Source: Pseudobacter ginsenosidimutans
GTDB taxonomy: Bacteria; Bacteroidota; Bacteroidia; Chitinophagales; Chitinophagaceae
Direction of reading: 5' to 3'
NCBI RefSeq assembly: GCF_007970185.1
Contig: NZ_CP042431.1
Location: 744,001-808,000 of the forward strand
Length of the DNA: 64,000 bases
Part shown: piece by piece, positions 18,197-28,035 of the stretch
Layout: each line of letters starts with the position of its first letter
How positions within the stretch are numbered: the stretch's first letter is position 1
Made by a program: the position numbers and the translations under genes
The notes under the pieces: model-generated
The model's input: the letters and a program-made list of their open reading frames with translations, nothing else
What the model was told of the DNA's origin: nothing
Databases searched by the model: none

Positions 18197-18220
18197 TACT
18201 CAAAAAGAAGAATTAGAATT

Positions 18221-18256
18221 AAAGCAAACAGCCCGTTGTAGCGGGCTGTTTGCTTT
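18221..18256. terminator. Bidirectional Rho-independent terminator between convergent genes
   Basis: A perfect 15-bp stem (AAAGCAAACAGCCCG and its complement) with a 6-nt loop, followed by T residues on the plus strand and preceded by A residues. It lies between the convergent ends of the T9SS gene (stop 18196, plus) and the thioredoxin-like gene (stop 18279, minus), and can serve both. Confidence 0.9.
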
Positions 18257-18278
18257 TTGAGATAACCGATTTGCAAAT

Positions 18279-19382
18279 CTATTTGAATATCTCTTTCAGC
18301 TTTTGGTTGAGCGCTTCACCACGCAAGTCCTGCGCAATGATGGTGCCTGACGGATCGATGAGGAAATTGGCCGGCACAGCTTTTACACCGTAAGCAACAG
18401 CAATTTCATTATTCCATCCTTTGAGATCGCTTACCTGCGTCCAGGTAAGGCCATCCTTCTCAATGGCTTTGATCCAGGGGTCGCGGGTTTTATCGAGGGA
18501 TACGCCCAGTACATTGAATCCTTTGGACCCGAAAATATCCATCTGTTTGCGAAGATTGGGATTCTCTGCACGGCAAGGGCCACACCAGGACGCCCAGAAT
18601 TCGAGCAGTACATATTTTCCCTTGTAGGTGTTCAGTGTTATCGTTTGTCCATCAACGGCAGTTTGTGCAAATGACAGCGCTTTGTTGCCAGTTTTTATCT
18701 TACTGAGCAATTCCATGCGGCGTGTAAGCTCCTGTCCCTGCAAAGATGCTTTCACTTTTGCATCCAGGGCTTCATACATCGGCCTGCATTCATCCAGCGT
18801 TTTATTGTTTACGTACATCAGCAATTCCCTGGCGCTGATCGGGCTGGACGGATGCTGTCTGATATAGTTCTTACGGATCTCGTACTCATAGGCATACCAT
18901 TTATTACCATCTGCTTCCAGCAATCTTGCCCTGGCTGTATCGCCGGACTGCTTTGCATTCCAGGCTTCGGTAAAAATATTGTTCACCCATTTACGGTTGG
19001 CCATTATCTCCTGATTGAACAGGGCATAATCATTCACTATTGCAGAGCCTGCTACTTTCAGATTGTCAGTTGCACCTCTTACTTCAACGGCACCTTTGTC
19101 TACAAACAGATCGAGGCGAAGTTTGTAATCACGGGAGAAGAGCATGCCCTGAACAGGCTCTTCCACACGGCCTTTGAAAGTGAATTTTCCATCGGTCACT
19201 TTTGCGCTGTCGATTTTAGTATCATCGAAAGTTCCGTAGGTAAGATAAACGATGCTGTCATTGAACCCGGAGAGATTGCCATTCACTGCAAATGATTCCG
19301 GCTTACCGGATTGTTGCCAGGCCAGTGCTGTCACGGATGCCGAGATGAAGAGGCCCAATGTTATATTTTTTTTGAGTTTCAT
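18279..19382 (-). CDS. TlpA-family thiol-disulfide protein with N-terminal DUF4369 domain
   Basis: A 367-residue exported protein. The ATG at 19382 (MKLKKNITLGLFISASVTALA) is chosen because the longer frame would overlap the upstream PKD-like gene. Residues about 30-130 form a DUF4369 domain (GNLSGFNDSIVYLTYG). Residues about 230-367 form a thioredoxin fold of the AhpC/TSA-TlpA type with the redox motif WASWCGPCRAENP and the cis-Pro region VKAVPANFLIDPSGTI. It likely acts in the periplasm as a thiol-disulfide reductase. It is the last gene of the minus-strand SusCD locus (18279-28632), followed by the terminator at 18221. Its link to SusCD loci with PKD-like lipoproteins is common in Bacteroidota; its substrate is unknown. 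Confidence 0.9.
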   Translation of the reverse strand: MKLKKNITLGLFISASVTALAWQQSGKPESFAVNGNLSGFNDSIVYLTYGTFDDTKIDSAKVTDGKFTFKGRVEEPVQGMLFSRDYKLRLDLFVDKGAVEVRGATDNLKVAGSAIVNDYALFNQEIMANRKWVNNIFTEAWNAKQSGDTARARLLEADGNKWYAYEYEIRKNYIRQHPSSPISARELLMYVNNKTLDECRPMYEALDAKVKASLQGQELTRRMELLSKIKTGNKALSFAQTAVDGQTITLNTYKGKYVLLEFWASWCGPCRAENPNLRKQMDIFGSKGFNVLGVSLDKTRDPWIKAIEKDGLTWTQVSDLKGWNNEIAVAYGVKAVPANFLIDPSGTIIAQDLRGEALNQKLKEIFK

Positions 19383-19410
19383 TATTCTGCTTTTAGAAAT
19401 TGTAAAAAGA

Positions 19411-20829
19411 TTATGGGTCATTACGGATCACAGCATCGATGGTGATACCGGGGATGCCTGTTTGTTTCTTGATGATATCGCCAAACTTACCTGTGCTCAC
19501 ATCCAGGTGATAGAGTGTTCCTTCTGTTCCGGCCAGCATGGTATTGCCGCCTTCGATCAGTTTGATCATGGTCACGGCTTTCCCTTCGAAGTTGGTGGTA
19601 AGCTGGCGGAAGTCCTCATTGGTGGGATTATAGCGGTAGATCTTATCACCGGAAGTGAAATAGAATATTTCGCCGGGAGAGTTGGTCCATTTGGTAGTTG
19701 GAGTGACCAGGTTGGGTTGTGAGAAGTTGCGGATATATTCGGGCTTGATCAGGATGATGCCCATAAATTCCACGCCGAATTTGATCTCCTTCAAAGTACC
19801 GGAAGCATCTTTGCCAACAGCAAAACAGTTACCATCGTTCACCTGTACAAAGAAGAGCAGATCGAGGCCGAGGCTGCGCGGATCGAAGGCGCTGCCCACT
19901 ACCTGGTAACCGGTTCCGATGTATGCAGGGTTTCCGAAATTGGTGAAAGCTACTACCTGTTTTCTCACTTTATCGTAGCCAAGAAAATAAGGCATGATGG
20001 AATTGAATGCAGCCTGCTCAAACAGGTTGTAATCGCCTTCGGCAGGATTGCCGAACATATTGTAGAGCGGGTTCTTGTTCCAGGTCTGCGTCATGCCCAC
20101 ATACAGTTTTCCATTGATCACACCATTCATGGATTCCATCTGTGTGGGAGAAAAAGTACCAGGCACTAAAGTGGCAGGTGGAATAAAAAAATTACCTGAA
20201 AGGTTCTTGATCTTCTTCATCGTATAGGAATCGATCTGCACACCTTTTTCGCCTTCATCGGTAAACACCCAGTAGCTGGTGGTATGATAGGGATCGATAC
20301 TGGCATGGCGAAGGCCGATCAGTTGCCTGGGCTTACCGCCGAGTTTTTCGCCGAGGTTGGCTGCTTCGTAAATATCGGGCTGTACGGTGCCGTCTGGTTT
20401 GATGAAGGAGAGTTTGGTTTCCCCATTGTCCAGACTGAGTACTGTAGTGCCCTGCGAGAAATTTGTTTTACCGCTGACAATGAAATCATGGAAATATTTC
20501 ATCCCATTACTATTATCCGTGATGGTTAGTTTACCCCTGTACCTGTTGGCGCCCAGGCCATACACAGTCCTGATCTCAGGTCCCTTGAAACTAATATCGG
20601 AAGTCAGTTCCGGTATGGCGATCTTCCAATCGAAATTGAGCTTTGTGAGATCACTGTATTGAATGGTGGGTTTGATGATCAGGCTGTCTCCCACAAACAC
20701 TGAATAAACGGTATCCAGGTTGGTGATGATGGGCTTTTCGGGAACGTTGTAATCGTAGTTCCCTTTGTCTTTATAACAAGCCGCCAGCAGGACGAGCAGG
20801 GAAGTTATTATGAAAAATCGGTTACGCAT
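19411..20829 (-). CDS. PKD-like family lipoprotein
   Basis: A 472-residue lipoprotein: signal MRNRFFIITSLLVLLAAC with lipidated Cys at 18, followed by YKDKGNYDYN and an N-terminal PKD-like beta-sandwich (about 30-110: PIITNLDTVYSVFVGDSLII). The rest looks like a beta-propeller-like or WD-type fold (YRYNPTNEDFRQLTTNFEGK, LYHLDVSTGKF). The CYKDKGNYDY start is characteristic of the lipoproteins annotated as PKD-like family in Bacteroidota SusCD loci. It is expected on the cell surface with SusD. It lies 27 bases after DUF4843 and 28 bases before the TlpA-like gene, in one operon. The function may be substrate binding, but this is not established. Confidence 0.88.
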   Translation of the reverse strand: MRNRFFIITSLLVLLAACYKDKGNYDYNVPEKPIITNLDTVYSVFVGDSLIIKPTIQYSDLTKLNFDWKIAIPELTSDISFKGPEIRTVYGLGANRYRGKLTITDNSNGMKYFHDFIVSGKTNFSQGTTVLSLDNGETKLSFIKPDGTVQPDIYEAANLGEKLGGKPRQLIGLRHASIDPYHTTSYWVFTDEGEKGVQIDSYTMKKIKNLSGNFFIPPATLVPGTFSPTQMESMNGVINGKLYVGMTQTWNKNPLYNMFGNPAEGDYNLFEQAAFNSIMPYFLGYDKVRKQVVAFTNFGNPAYIGTGYQVVGSAFDPRSLGLDLLFFVQVNDGNCFAVGKDASGTLKEIKFGVEFMGIILIKPEYIRNFSQPNLVTPTTKWTNSPGEIFYFTSGDKIYRYNPTNEDFRQLTTNFEGKAVTMIKLIEGGNTMLAGTEGTLYHLDVSTGKFGDIIKKQTGIPGITIDAVIRNDP

Positions 20830-20856
20830 TGAAGTATGTTTTTGACAGTTGCAGTA

Positions 20857-21660
20857 TTAGTTGATATCCAGTCCGTTTTCATCCACGAAATAGAACCTTC
20901 CGGATCCTGTATCCTTCCTGACCAGGATCAGTTTGGCCGGATTGGAAGTTGCAAAGAAATCGTAATTGCCATCATCGCGCAGCGTGAGCACATACCCTTT
21001 ATCCGGATTGTTGTTGACCCAGGCAAAAGGATCGGCTGTCATCACATTCAACCTGCCTACGAGGAAGAGGTTACGGGGCGCATCCATTCCGTCCTTTGTC
21101 ATCGATGTAACACCGGTGGCGATCATGAACAATTCATGTTTGATGCGTGAGTAAGTGCCAAGCGGCCAGGTATTCCACCAGTCGGGTTGTTCCAGTTTGC
21201 TGCTGAGGATCACCCTGGCTTTGATCAGTTTATTGATATTGGTATCCAAACCTGCGCCAGGCTTCAATTTCAGCGTCAGCTTAACGGATTGGGTTTGCAG
21301 GGAAGGGTCGGTATTGTACAGGATCACCGGCAGCCTGAATACGCCGGAGTCGGCAGGTAAAGAATAATTCTCTTTGAATGGTTCGTAATGCACACCTGCC
21401 TGCGCTGTGGTATTGCTGTCAACCACTATCACTCCGAACTGACGGATACTATCCGCTCTCAGGCCACCCAGTTTTACCGGGAGGAAAACGGTATCACTAC
21501 CCAGTTCGGGCCTGTACGCAAAAGTGTATACAACACTATCCTCGGGATTGATATCGAAATACACATTTTGCAACGGGGCCTTGTACAGGAAATCAGGTGT
21601 TTTCTTACAGGCAACTCCCGCAAATATGATCAATATGGTATAAAAGATTACTTGTTTCAT
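20857..21660 (-). CDS. DUF4843 domain-containing lipoprotein
   Basis: A 267-residue lipoprotein starting at the ATG at 21660 (MKQVIFYTILIIFAGVAC, lipid Cys about 18). The open frame reaches a GTG two codons earlier. The body matches the DUF4843 pattern: NVYFDINPEDSVVYTFAY near the N-terminus, then PVKLGGLRADSIRQFGV and AGVHYEPFKENYSLPADSG, and a C-terminal part with GTYSRIKHELFM and DNGNYDFF-like wording (LRDDGNYDFFATSN). DUF4843 proteins are almost always encoded after SusC and SusD, as here, together with a PKD-like lipoprotein. They are thought to be surface accessory lipoproteins; no activity is known. It is 12 bases from the SusD stop. Confidence 0.88.
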   Translation of the reverse strand: MKQVIFYTILIIFAGVACKKTPDFLYKAPLQNVYFDINPEDSVVYTFAYRPELGSDTVFLPVKLGGLRADSIRQFGVIVVDSNTTAQAGVHYEPFKENYSLPADSGVFRLPVILYNTDPSLQTQSVKLTLKLKPGAGLDTNINKLIKARVILSSKLEQPDWWNTWPLGTYSRIKHELFMIATGVTSMTKDGMDAPRNLFLVGRLNVMTADPFAWVNNNPDKGYVLTLRDDGNYDFFATSNPAKLILVRKDTGSGRFYFVDENGLDIN

Positions 21661-21672
21661 GTTCACATCAGT

Positions 21673-23132
21673 TTAGCGTTGTCCGTATTCTAATTCATCG
21701 TTGGGGAGAGGGAGTACGAATACCTTGTCTGAAGGTGGCGTGGTGGCGCCTGTCTCCAGCAGTATGCCCCTGTTGAGGCGTTTGTACAGGTAGAACAACT
21801 GTCCTTCTGCATAGGTTTCTTTCCTCACTTCTTTTACCAGTTCATCCATGAAAACTATTTTTGATGCGGTATTTACCGGTACATTGATTCCTCTTGCAGC
21901 ACGTACGAGGTTGAGATAATCCTGTGCTTTGGCAGGATCGGTATCCCAGCTTGCTTCTGCCGCGATATAATACAGTTCACTCAGCCTGATGGCAGGGTGA
22001 ACCAGCGGATGCCTGTTGGTTTCCTTATCACGTTTGTATTTCAGGAGCTCATAGCGAACCATGGAGTTGTCGTTGATGAGATTGAACCATTGTTTGAACC
22101 GACGATCTTCACCACCTACTCCACCTTTCTCATACAGTTTGTCTCCTGCATCGGCTTTGATATAAAAGCCTGCAAAACCTGTTTCGAAGCGTTTCGCATA
22201 TTTCTCTCTATGCCAGTTGTCGTACCAGCAGAAAACCAGTTCAGGGTACATGATCCTGTCTTTCAGTTTTACGTCTGCATTGATGAAATCCTGCTCCTTG
22301 GTGAAGGGGAATTTCTTAGCATCTATCACTTCTTTTGCATTGGACAATGCTTCCTGTTTTTTATCGAGATAGAGATATACCCGGGCCAGTGTGCCGCATA
22401 CGGCATAGTAGTTCAGTCTGTGTCGTCTGTTCTGCTGGAACAATACAGGAGATACCAGTTCTTTGGAAGCGGTATCACTGGGATACCCTACAACGTAAGC
22501 ACCCTTAAGAATGGGATCTGTGGGCTTCAGTAATTCTTTAGCCGCTGTGAGATCGGCCACCATACTATTCAATGCTTCCGTTACGGTGGACATTGGTGTA
22601 ACCTGGTTGGAAAAAGTAGTTACATAAGGAATGGCTTTCCCGGTTGGGGCCGATGCAAAAGATGGAGCAAACAACCTGAGCATATCGAAGTGAAGATAAG
22701 CTCTCAGCGCCAGTGCCTCGCCATGCACCAGTTGACGGTTCACGTCTGTGAAGGGTGTGCCATTGTTGATATTCTCCAGGATCAGGTTACAGTTGGCAAT
22801 GGCCGTGTATGTTCTGCGCCAAATTTTGTCTCTCAGAGAAACGAAACGTAGATCGGTATAATTGTAGAGGGAGGTTTGTTTATACCCATCCCTGTCGTTG
22901 GGTTCAAAATGAAAATTCTGGGCCAGTACTTCCGGCAGTCCGGCAGACAGTTCAAGCCCATACAGTTCTTCATGGCACAGGCAGTGTAAACACCGTTCAG
23001 CGCTTCCATGAAACCGGATTCTGTTTTGAACAGTTCATCCTTGGTGACCTGGTCTTCCGGTTTCACATCGAACCACTTGTTGCAGGATGCAAGCAGGAAG
23101 AGTGTTGCTATGATGATCAAATATTTTTGCAT
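21673..23132 (-). pseudogene. RagB/SusD nutrient-uptake lipoprotein, split by a -1 frameshift
   Basis: SusD partner of the SusC at 23143-26565. The first frame gives a lipoprotein signal and start (MQKYLIIIATLFLLASC, then NKWFDVKPEDQVTKDELF and NGVYTACAMK), then goes out of phase and stops at 22833. The second frame continues the family sequence without a gap, from ELYGLELSAGLPEVLAQ near 22967 through ALALRAYLHFDMLRLF to the C-terminus at 21673 (FVLPLPNDELEYGQR). One missing C (plus strand) in TTC-CTT at about 22967 would restore a normal protein of about 486 residues. SusD lids the SusC barrel and binds the ligand, so loss would disable the locus. Three other genes in the window show the same kind of single-base loss, so a sequence error is quite possible. 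Confidence 0.88.
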
Positions 23133-23142
23133 ACCGTATGAA

Positions 23143-26100
23143 TTAGAAGCTTGTTTGAATGGAAAATGTGAATGAACGGGCGAATGGATATTCCAGTCCT
23201 CTTTCGATGGTCATCGAAGACCACCTGTAAACATCGTTCATGGTAAAGGATGCGCGGAGGTTGCGCATGGTGAGTTTTTTGCAGAAGTCTTTGCTGAAAT
23301 CGTACGAGAGATAAACGGAGCTTAACTCCAGTACATTATCACGCTGCACAAAACGATCAGACACCATGGTGGATCCGGTGCTGGCGATGTCTTTGTATTT
23401 GGCGATATCGCCTGGCTTTTTCCATCTTTCACCTAAAACACGGCTGTCTACATTATACCGGGGATCTGCATTTTCCACGCGGTCTACCAATGTCTGGTTA
23501 TAATCCTTACCACCGAACCTGGTATAGAACTGCACCTGCAGCATGAAATTCTTCCAGGCAGCGGAGCCGCCGAAGAATCCATCAGCAGTAGGCGTATTGT
23601 CGGCTACAGCCACGATATCTTTTACATCCCATTCATAAGTATAGGTACCATCTTTTTTGAGGAAGATCTCACGGCCATTTTGGGGATCGATGCCCATGGA
23701 GCGAACAGCATAGATGGTGTTGAGCGATTGGCCTTCCATATAACGCACCAGTGGTGTACTGCCGTAGCTGGAGGATTGTGCTTCGTCTACCTTGTCGTTA
23801 TAGGCTTTCAGCGCATTGGAGATGAGTATGATCTTATTGGTATTGCGCGCCATATTGAGGTTCAGGTTCACCATCCATTCTTTTGTTTTTATCACGGCCG
23901 CTTTCAGGTTGAGCTCAAATCCTTCGTTGAGCATATCACCCAGGTTCGCTTTGTAAAAGCTGAAACCGGTAGAGGGTGCCAGTGTGATATCTGACAGCAT
24001 CCCTTTTGTGAGCTTGTGATAGTAGCGGGGCGAGATCATGATACGGTCCTGGAACAGGCCGAGATCAACACCTGCATCTGTATTGATGGTTTGCTGCCAT
24101 TTCAAAGCCGGGTTGCCGTAATTGGCAACGATGGATCCCATACCGGTGGAATACCAGTCTGACCAATAGTTGAAAGTGGTTTTGGCCATATTGGGCGCGA
24201 AGTTGACGGTGCCTGTTTTTCCTGTGCTGGCGCGCAGTTTCAGCATGCTGATGATGCGGCTGTTGAAATTGGCTTCCTTGTGAACATTCCATCCGGCACC
24301 TAATGACCAGAAAGTAGCGATCTTTTTTTCAGTTCCGAATTTGGAAGAACCATCGCTTCGCAAAGTGGCATCGAAGAGATACTTGTTCTTATAAGTATAG
24401 TTACCACTGATGAAAGTTCCTCCAAGCCGTTCCGTTGTTGAAAATCCGCCGGGTGCGGCTCCTTCGGCATACCCCATCGCAAAGCCGATATTGGTGAACC
24501 TGTCGTTCGGAAATCCGATGGCAGTAAAGGAAGTGAAGTCCTGCGTTGCTGTTCTGATATTGGCTCCCAGGGTGGCATTGAAGAAATGATCGCCTACCTG
24601 TTTATTGTAGCCGAGGGTAATATTTCCATCAACATAAGTCTCATCTGAATTAGCATAAGTATAGCTACCTCTTTCATTCAGTTTATCAGGTGCGGTGAAG
24701 TAATAGTAATTGTCGCCGGGGGAAGTGAACTGATCATAAGTGTGTTTGCGTTTGGTAAGACTGAACAATCCGCGCAGCCTGATACCATCTGCAATATTCC
24801 ATTCAGCAGAAAAGGCATCGATGAATTCTGTGTACTTGTTCTTGTCGAACGAATGCTGGGTGCTTCTGTACATCGGGTTGAGCACAACATCTGTTACATA
24901 CTGATCAGCGCCATTGCGGCGGGTATCTATCAGCCAGCTGTCCACTTCCTGGAGGATATTGCCCAGTGAATCCGTTTTGGGATAATAGGGATTCATTCGA
25001 ACATAATCACTGAAATTTCCCCAGGGTGATTGTGTGGCGTTCATTTGGGTAACGCTGAGTGTGTTCTTGAAAAGGAAATTGGTGTTGGGGTTATAAGCGA
25101 GATCTACCCCCACACTGTAGCGGTCGCGCGTTGATTCTTTCATCACACCCGGCTGCGCCTGGTAACGGAGGTCCAACCCATAGCGGATGCCATTGCCGCC
25201 GCCTTCGAGGTAGATAGTATGTTTTTGTCCGAGTGCAACCCGCAATGGTTGCGACAACCAGTAGGTGTTGACACCGCTCACCACATTTTGTTTCTTGCGA
25301 TAATAAAGCGCTTCCTGCATATCGGTACTGCGCTCTCCTACCGAATTGTACAAGCCTGCCAGGCGTTCGTATTCGAGTTTTTGTTCTGCATTCAGCAAAT
25401 GGTAATCTGTGAGGTCAGGCGCATTGACTGTAAAGTCGCCATTGTAATACACCTGCAGTTTACCAGCCCTGGGTTGTTTGGTGGTGATCACCACTACTCC
25501 ATTGGCTGCACGGGAACCGTAAACTGCTGTTGCGGCAGCGTCTTTCAGCAGTGTGATACTTTGGATGCGGGAGTTGTCGAGATCATATATTTTCTCAACA
25601 GACACTTCGTATCCATCGAGAATAAAAGTGGGCATGTTCACATTGCTTTGCAGGTTGGCGCGGCTGAGAATATCGCCGGTACTGGTGGGCAATGCAGTGC
25701 TGCCGCGAAGGTTGATATTGGGTAGCCGATTGGGATTGGAACCCGACAGGTTATTCTCCAATACGCGGAAAGAAGGATCGAATGCCTGGATACTCTGCAA
25801 TACATTGACCGGGTTCACCTTTCTCAATTCTTCACCACTTACTGTTACTGCATTTCCGGTGAAGCTTTCCTTATTGATGAGCTGATAACCTGTTACAACC
25901 ACATTGGCGAGCGGATCTTTTGCTGCGCCCTGTTTCAATCTCACCTGGATGATGCTGGCATTCCGGACAGTATAGGTCTGTGGTTCATATCCCACATAAC
26001 TGATCATCAGTACCGCTCCCAATTTTACGGCAATGTTGAAATTGCCTTTGTTATTGGTAGCAACGCCTTTGTTGGTGCCACGGATGATCACGCTGGCGCC

Positions 26101-26565
26101 TTCGATGGGCCGTGAAGTACTGTCGTCTACGATCACTCCCGTAACAATGAATCCTGACGGGATAGTGTCTGTAACCAGCGGTGTTGTTTCCGGTTCATCC
26201 TTACGCTTTGCACTGATCACGATGGTCCGGTTAACGATTTTGAAACTGAGCGGCTGGTCCTTAAGAACCAGAGCCAGCACATCTTTCATCTCCACATCCT
26301 TCACTGATAAAGTAACCGGTTCGGCATCATTGAGCAGACGGGCATTGTAGAAAAAGAGATAGCCTGTTTGCTTCTTGATGTCTGTGAATACTTTTTTCAG
26401 CGACGCATTTTCCCGGTGTATGCTTACCTTTTGTGCATTGCCGGAAGCTGATACCTGCAAACAGCCTGCAAGCAGCAGCATAGCTGTCAATCTCATAACC
26501 AGGTTAATTTTGGGCTTTGCAAGCTGCTTTTGGCGCACAGCTTTGCAAAGAATGATAAAAATCAT
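23143..26565 (-). CDS. SusC/RagA-family TonB-dependent receptor with STN domain
   Basis: A complete 1140-residue TonB-dependent outer-membrane transporter. Domain order: signal peptide region (MRLTAMLLLAGCLQVSASGNAQ, after a short cytoplasmic-like extension), STN domain (about 55-115, TGYLFFYNARLLNDAEPVTL), carboxypeptidase-regulatory-like domain (about 135-210, GASVIIRGTNKGVATN), plug (about 220-380, with VVVTGYQLINKESFTGNAV and AAATAVYGSRAANGVVVITT), then the beta-barrel to the C-terminal aromatic end (ARSFTFSIQTSF). The STN domain ties it to the FecR and sigma genes upstream at 26758-28632. SusD starts 11 bases downstream. It imports an unknown ligand, powered by TonB-ExbBD such as those at 47472-51561. 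Confidence 0.94.
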   Translation of the reverse strand: MIFIILCKAVRQKQLAKPKINLVMRLTAMLLLAGCLQVSASGNAQKVSIHRENASLKKVFTDIKKQTGYLFFYNARLLNDAEPVTLSVKDVEMKDVLALVLKDQPLSFKIVNRTIVISAKRKDEPETTPLVTDTIPSGFIVTGVIVDDSTSRPIEGASVIIRGTNKGVATNNKGNFNIAVKLGAVLMISYVGYEPQTYTVRNASIIQVRLKQGAAKDPLANVVVTGYQLINKESFTGNAVTVSGEELRKVNPVNVLQSIQAFDPSFRVLENNLSGSNPNRLPNINLRGSTALPTSTGDILSRANLQSNVNMPTFILDGYEVSVEKIYDLDNSRIQSITLLKDAAATAVYGSRAANGVVVITTKQPRAGKLQVYYNGDFTVNAPDLTDYHLLNAEQKLEYERLAGLYNSVGERSTDMQEALYYRKKQNVVSGVNTYWLSQPLRVALGQKHTIYLEGGGNGIRYGLDLRYQAQPGVMKESTRDRYSVGVDLAYNPNTNFLFKNTLSVTQMNATQSPWGNFSDYVRMNPYYPKTDSLGNILQEVDSWLIDTRRNGADQYVTDVVLNPMYRSTQHSFDKNKYTEFIDAFSAEWNIADGIRLRGLFSLTKRKHTYDQFTSPGDNYYYFTAPDKLNERGSYTYANSDETYVDGNITLGYNKQVGDHFFNATLGANIRTATQDFTSFTAIGFPNDRFTNIGFAMGYAEGAAPGGFSTTERLGGTFISGNYTYKNKYLFDATLRSDGSSKFGTEKKIATFWSLGAGWNVHKEANFNSRIISMLKLRASTGKTGTVNFAPNMAKTTFNYWSDWYSTGMGSIVANYGNPALKWQQTINTDAGVDLGLFQDRIMISPRYYHKLTKGMLSDITLAPSTGFSFYKANLGDMLNEGFELNLKAAVIKTKEWMVNLNLNMARNTNKIILISNALKAYNDKVDEAQSSSYGSTPLVRYMEGQSLNTIYAVRSMGIDPQNGREIFLKKDGTYTYEWDVKDIVAVADNTPTADGFFGGSAAWKNFMLQVQFYTRFGGKDYNQTLVDRVENADPRYNVDSRVLGERWKKPGDIAKYKDIASTGSTMVSDRFVQRDNVLELSSVYLSYDFSKDFCKKLTMRNLRASFTMNDVYRWSSMTIERGLEYPFARSFTFSIQTSF

Positions 26566-26757
26566 ACTTTTAAACAGTTGGGTTAAACAATATGGTTCAT
26601 ACAGACAGAGAACTGGTTTTGCCCATCATATTGCCGTCAACGTTGGCGCGTTGGCGGTTTTTTATTGGGAAAACTTTTTTCGTACCAATTTTTCAGTACG
26701 GCTATTGCATCGGTGCTTGAACTTTCATGGAGGATAAAGAAAAGCGATCGTTCTTCA

Positions 26758-27953
26758 TCATGGCATCACTGTAACCTTACGGCCTTCCACCTTGAAATGA
26801 ATGGCGCTTAATTCCAATATATTGAACACTTCGGCGAGTGTACTGTTCCTCGAAATTTCTCCATCGAACTTTTCATTCGGCAACACTCCTTCATACACCA
26901 CTTCCACATCATACCAGCGGGCCAGCTGTCGCATCACGGTTTTGATATCTGCATTATTGAAATTGAAGAGTCCGTTTTTCCAGGCCACCACATCATCGGT
27001 ATCTACCTGTCTTAAACGGAAATTACCAGCAGCCCCCCGATCATGTGAATAAATGGATTGCATACTGTGCGTGAGTATTACCGATTGCTGGCTGCCGCCG
27101 CCATTGGAGACTTTCACTTTGCCTTCTACCAGTGTGGTTTTAACAGTGGGCTCATTATCATATGCGTTCACATTGAAACCCGTTCCCAATACCTCCACCG
27201 TGTTCAACTCACGGCCATGGGCATCCGTAGCTTCAACAATGAATGGCATTGCCGGATTTTTTGCCACATCGAAATATGCTTCTCCGGAGAGCTGCACCTT
27301 TCGTTCCGATCCTGTAAAAGCGATCGGGAATCGCAGTACAGACGCGGCATTCAGCCAGGCATGGGTACCATCTGGCAAAACAACCTGGTATTGTCCCCAT
27401 TGGGTGTACGGATAGTATTGTAAGATGTAGTGGAACCTGTATTTTCTTTGGATGCATCTTTATAGGCGAGCTGGCCATTATCGAGTTTGATGATCCTTGT
27501 AGCGCCTTCCTGCGCCAGTAATGTATTGCCGGCAGTATCGAGGAGGATGGTGGATCCATCGCCGAGCGTAAGCGTTGCTTTGTTGCCACCGGGGAGGATT
27601 GGATCCGGATTGGTTGCGGTGATCACAGCTGTCTCCTTTGGATCTGTGGCGGGTTTGCTGAGCGTAAACCAGGCGGCCGCTCCCAACAGCAGTAATACAG
27701 ATGCAGCGATCTGCCAGCTTCGTTTGCGGTAAAAAGGAATTGATTGGGGGTAAGATGAAGAATGGACCTCTGCCTGCAATTTGCGCAACATACGTGCTTT
27801 GATCTCCTCAGGTTCGCCCTGATGGTCAACAGGCCATTCTACCGGATGTTCATTAGTAGAGTTGTACCATTGGGTGAGCTCTGCTTCTTCAATTGCGGAC
27901 GCAGTATTGCTCAGGTATTTTTCCAATAATTGCTGGATCCTTTCAGGGGTCAT
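26758..27953 (-). pseudogene. FecR-family anti-sigma factor, split by a -1 frameshift
   Basis: Anti-sigma transducer for the sigma factor at 28036. The N-terminal part from 27953 (MTPERIQQLLEKYLSNTASA) has a cytoplasmic region and one transmembrane helix (SWQIAASVLLLLGAAAWF, about 79-97), then runs into SYNTIRTPNG and goes out of frame. The second frame carries on exactly where the FecR domain should, with LPDGTHAWLNAASVLRFP, then a FecR domain and a full DUF4974 domain ending VEGRKVTVMP at 26758. The break coincides with a CCCC run at 27395-27398 (GGGG in the gene); five bases would restore the frame as NGGQYQVVLPDG. The intact product would be about 399 residues. It may be a pseudogene or a homopolymer error. 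Confidence 0.88.
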
Positions 27954-28035
27954 GCGTTAGTTTTTGGTTGGCCGCAGGCACGGCACTGCAATGATGTACC
28001 CACGAAAAAGGCTTTACCCTGAGTGGCTGCTATAA

